DNA of 64,000 bases from Galerina marginata. Taxonomy: Eukaryota > Basidiomycota > Agaricomycetes > Agaricales > Galerinaceae. Shown in pieces: positions 62,687-64,000 of this stretch (the stretch's first letter is position 1; every line of letters begins with the position of its first letter). The position numbers and the translations under genes are program-made. The stretch lies in the NCBI GenBank assembly GCA_023014335.1, contig JAECYW010000023.1, forward strand, positions 868,001 to 932,000. Direction: 5' to 3'. Below the pieces are notes generated by a model, which did no database searches, was not told the DNA's origin, and worked only from the letters and a program-made list of their open reading frames with translations.

Positions 62687-63636
62687 TCAGACCTAGAATG
62701 ATTATTAGGAGGGTGTTTCGGCAATGGCATCAAGGGACATACATATTGAGAGAGCCATCGGAAACCTGAAAGGGTGGTAATGGATTAGAACCACAAAGGA
62801 GAAAGACGAAATATAAGCTCGCCTTCTCCGTAACCTTGTCTCTGAACAACAGAGCACATGAAGATCTCAATGGGGCGAATGTCGCTGAGAGGAACCTTGC
62901 CCTGAGTTAGAAGAAATTATCAGCATGGATTAGTCAAAATATGACTGTTCAACGTACTTTGCCAGTTGTCTGGTATAAACCAAGGTGATGCCTTAGCTCC
63001 TCCTCACTGACGGCACCGGGTGCATCAATCTTGTTACCGAGGACCAGGAACGGAACCTTTGACAATTCCTCGATCGACAAAAGAGCGTCGAGTTCGGCTT
63101 TCGACTCCGAAAAACGTTCGAAGTCAGCACTGTCGACGAGGAAGACAATACCGTCGACCTCAGGGAAGTAGTCGCGCCAGAGGCGACGGGCTTTGTTCCA
63201 TGTCATGAGTTCTAGAAGGCAGCGACGAGAGGAAGTAGCGCACCTTGTTGATGACCACCCAAATCGTGAGTAGTGAATTTCACATTTCCAATAGCCAGCT
63301 CTTCGGATGCTACAAAAATAAAGCTGATTGCTCTGATAGAAATGCAAGTTTAAAATGTTACATACTGGGATGAAGTGTAGGTTGCAGCGTGGCAAGTCTG
63401 TCATTTTTCAGCATGTGCAACAATGTCTATATAATCGAGGATTAGTATTAAGTAGTGTAAGAACGTCCATACCATACCGTTTTTCCAGCGTTATCTAGAC
63501 CAAGGAACAGGATTTTCGCATTCTTGTGGAGCAGACCTAGGTATTGCGAATAACACATCAGAGGTGTTCAAACCGATAAGAAAAACAACATACCAAGCTG
63601 CGAAAGGACATCCCAGAACCAGTTTAAGATGAACAT
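62687..63636 (-). CDS. sar1: Sar1 small GTPase (COPII coat assembly)
   Basis: Exons (minus): 63636-63594, 63536-63478, 63426-63366, 63309-63244, 63190-62958, 62901-62823, 62765-62743, 62692-62687; 189 aa, the family length. The N-terminus [11 protein letters not shown] is the membrane-inserting amphipathic helix. The P-loop is GLDNAGKT (27-34), then [16 protein letters not shown], and the C-terminal GFRWLSQYV. Sar1-GTP recruits Sec23/24 at ER exit sites. Intron 6 needs a GC donor (GAAG|GCGAGC at 62822). The last exon is 6 nt (Val plus stop) in this model. Without that splice the frame would run on about 30 codons. Confidence 0.92.
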
Positions 63637-63946
63637 TGATAGGGCTGAGTTTGTCTGTCAAACTCTAAGTGAGGAGAGGTTCAAAGGAAGACGAGCGCTC
63701 TTGAGCAGACGTGGAAGCAGTTCAAGTCCCTGAATACACGTCACACGTGTTGCCTTCAAATTGCATGTGACCTTTGTCACTTATCACGCGATTAGTTAAA
63801 TAGGCGCGCCTCGATCACCAACGACTTGACTAATGACCCCATTTGGCCTGAATAATTTTCAATTTTCAAGTATTTACGTAGGCTAACAAGCATTTTAATA
63901 TCTTCCATCTCCAGCAGTCAGAGGAGAAACGGTATCCTTCTTCAAC
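63637..63946. other. Divergent upstream region, Sar1 / partial gene
   Basis: Just over 300 bp between the Sar1 start (minus) and the putative start at 63947 (plus). No site was identified. Confidence 0.4.
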
Positions 63947-64000
63947 ATGAAGGTGATGACTCTATCTCGTTTAGCATTATACCTGAGTTTGATAATCCTT
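63947..64000 (+). CDS. 5' end of a putative secreted or membrane protein
   Basis: An ATG at 63947 opens a frame to the window edge that begins MKVMTLSRLALYLSLIIL, a typical signal-peptide or signal-anchor profile (basic, then hydrophobic). Only 18 residues are visible, so the product is unknown. Confidence 0.4.
   Translation, partial: MKVMTLSRLALYLSLIIL

Overview
The window is nuclear genomic DNA of a filamentous basidiomycete, most likely a mushroom-forming agaricomycete. The evidence is gene style and content: dense genes on both strands, many 45-60 bp GT-AG introns, a Clp1 (clampless)-like gene, a fungal sesquiterpene synthase, and large families of short-intron MFS, kelch-like and SH3-membrane proteins. 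I rebuilt gene models by hand by joining open frames at splice sites. Every complete multi-exon model given with full exon coordinates closes in frame. No CRISPR array, rRNA, tRNA or intact transposon was recognised.

Layout. 0-9 kb: the tail of an unidentified gene, a GMF/ADF-H actin regulator, then two tandemly duplicated 10-exon MFS transporters. 9-18 kb: an Aha1 Hsp90 co-chaperone with an added C-terminal membrane segment, divergent from guanylate kinase; a possible broken gene; a sesquiterpene synthase; a DUF3429 mitochondrial-type membrane protein. 18-35 kb: a membrane-anchored SH3 protein, two kelch-like propeller genes, a P4-ATPase flippase, a Cdc10-type septin and a third kelch-like gene. 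35-43.5 kb: two gene-poor stretches either side of the Clp1-like gene, then an F-box/WD40 protein. 43.7-54 kb: an intracellular-looking GH5 hydrolase, a small secreted Kre9/KNH-like protein, an SNF2 ATPase divergent from PAM17, and a second membrane SH3 protein. 54-64 kb: a CCCH-ankyrin-AAA+ (ClpB-type) protein, a glutaredoxin-like gene overlapped by a CCHC/PSP gene, PIG-M, Sar1 and the start of a secreted protein.

Functionally this is mostly housekeeping (actin, septin, vesicle budding, GPI synthesis, lipid flipping, protein import, chaperones) with lineage-specific accessory parts: the MFS duplication, the kelch-like trio, the terpene synthase, Clp1, and unusual domain combinations. The most interesting items are the single-frame CCCH-ankyrin-AAA+ protein, the predicted tail-anchored Aha1, a Cys-rich insert in the SNF2 ATPase, the kelch-like cluster with an intron loss and a GC-AG intron, and the overlapping same-strand gene pair near 59.5 kb.
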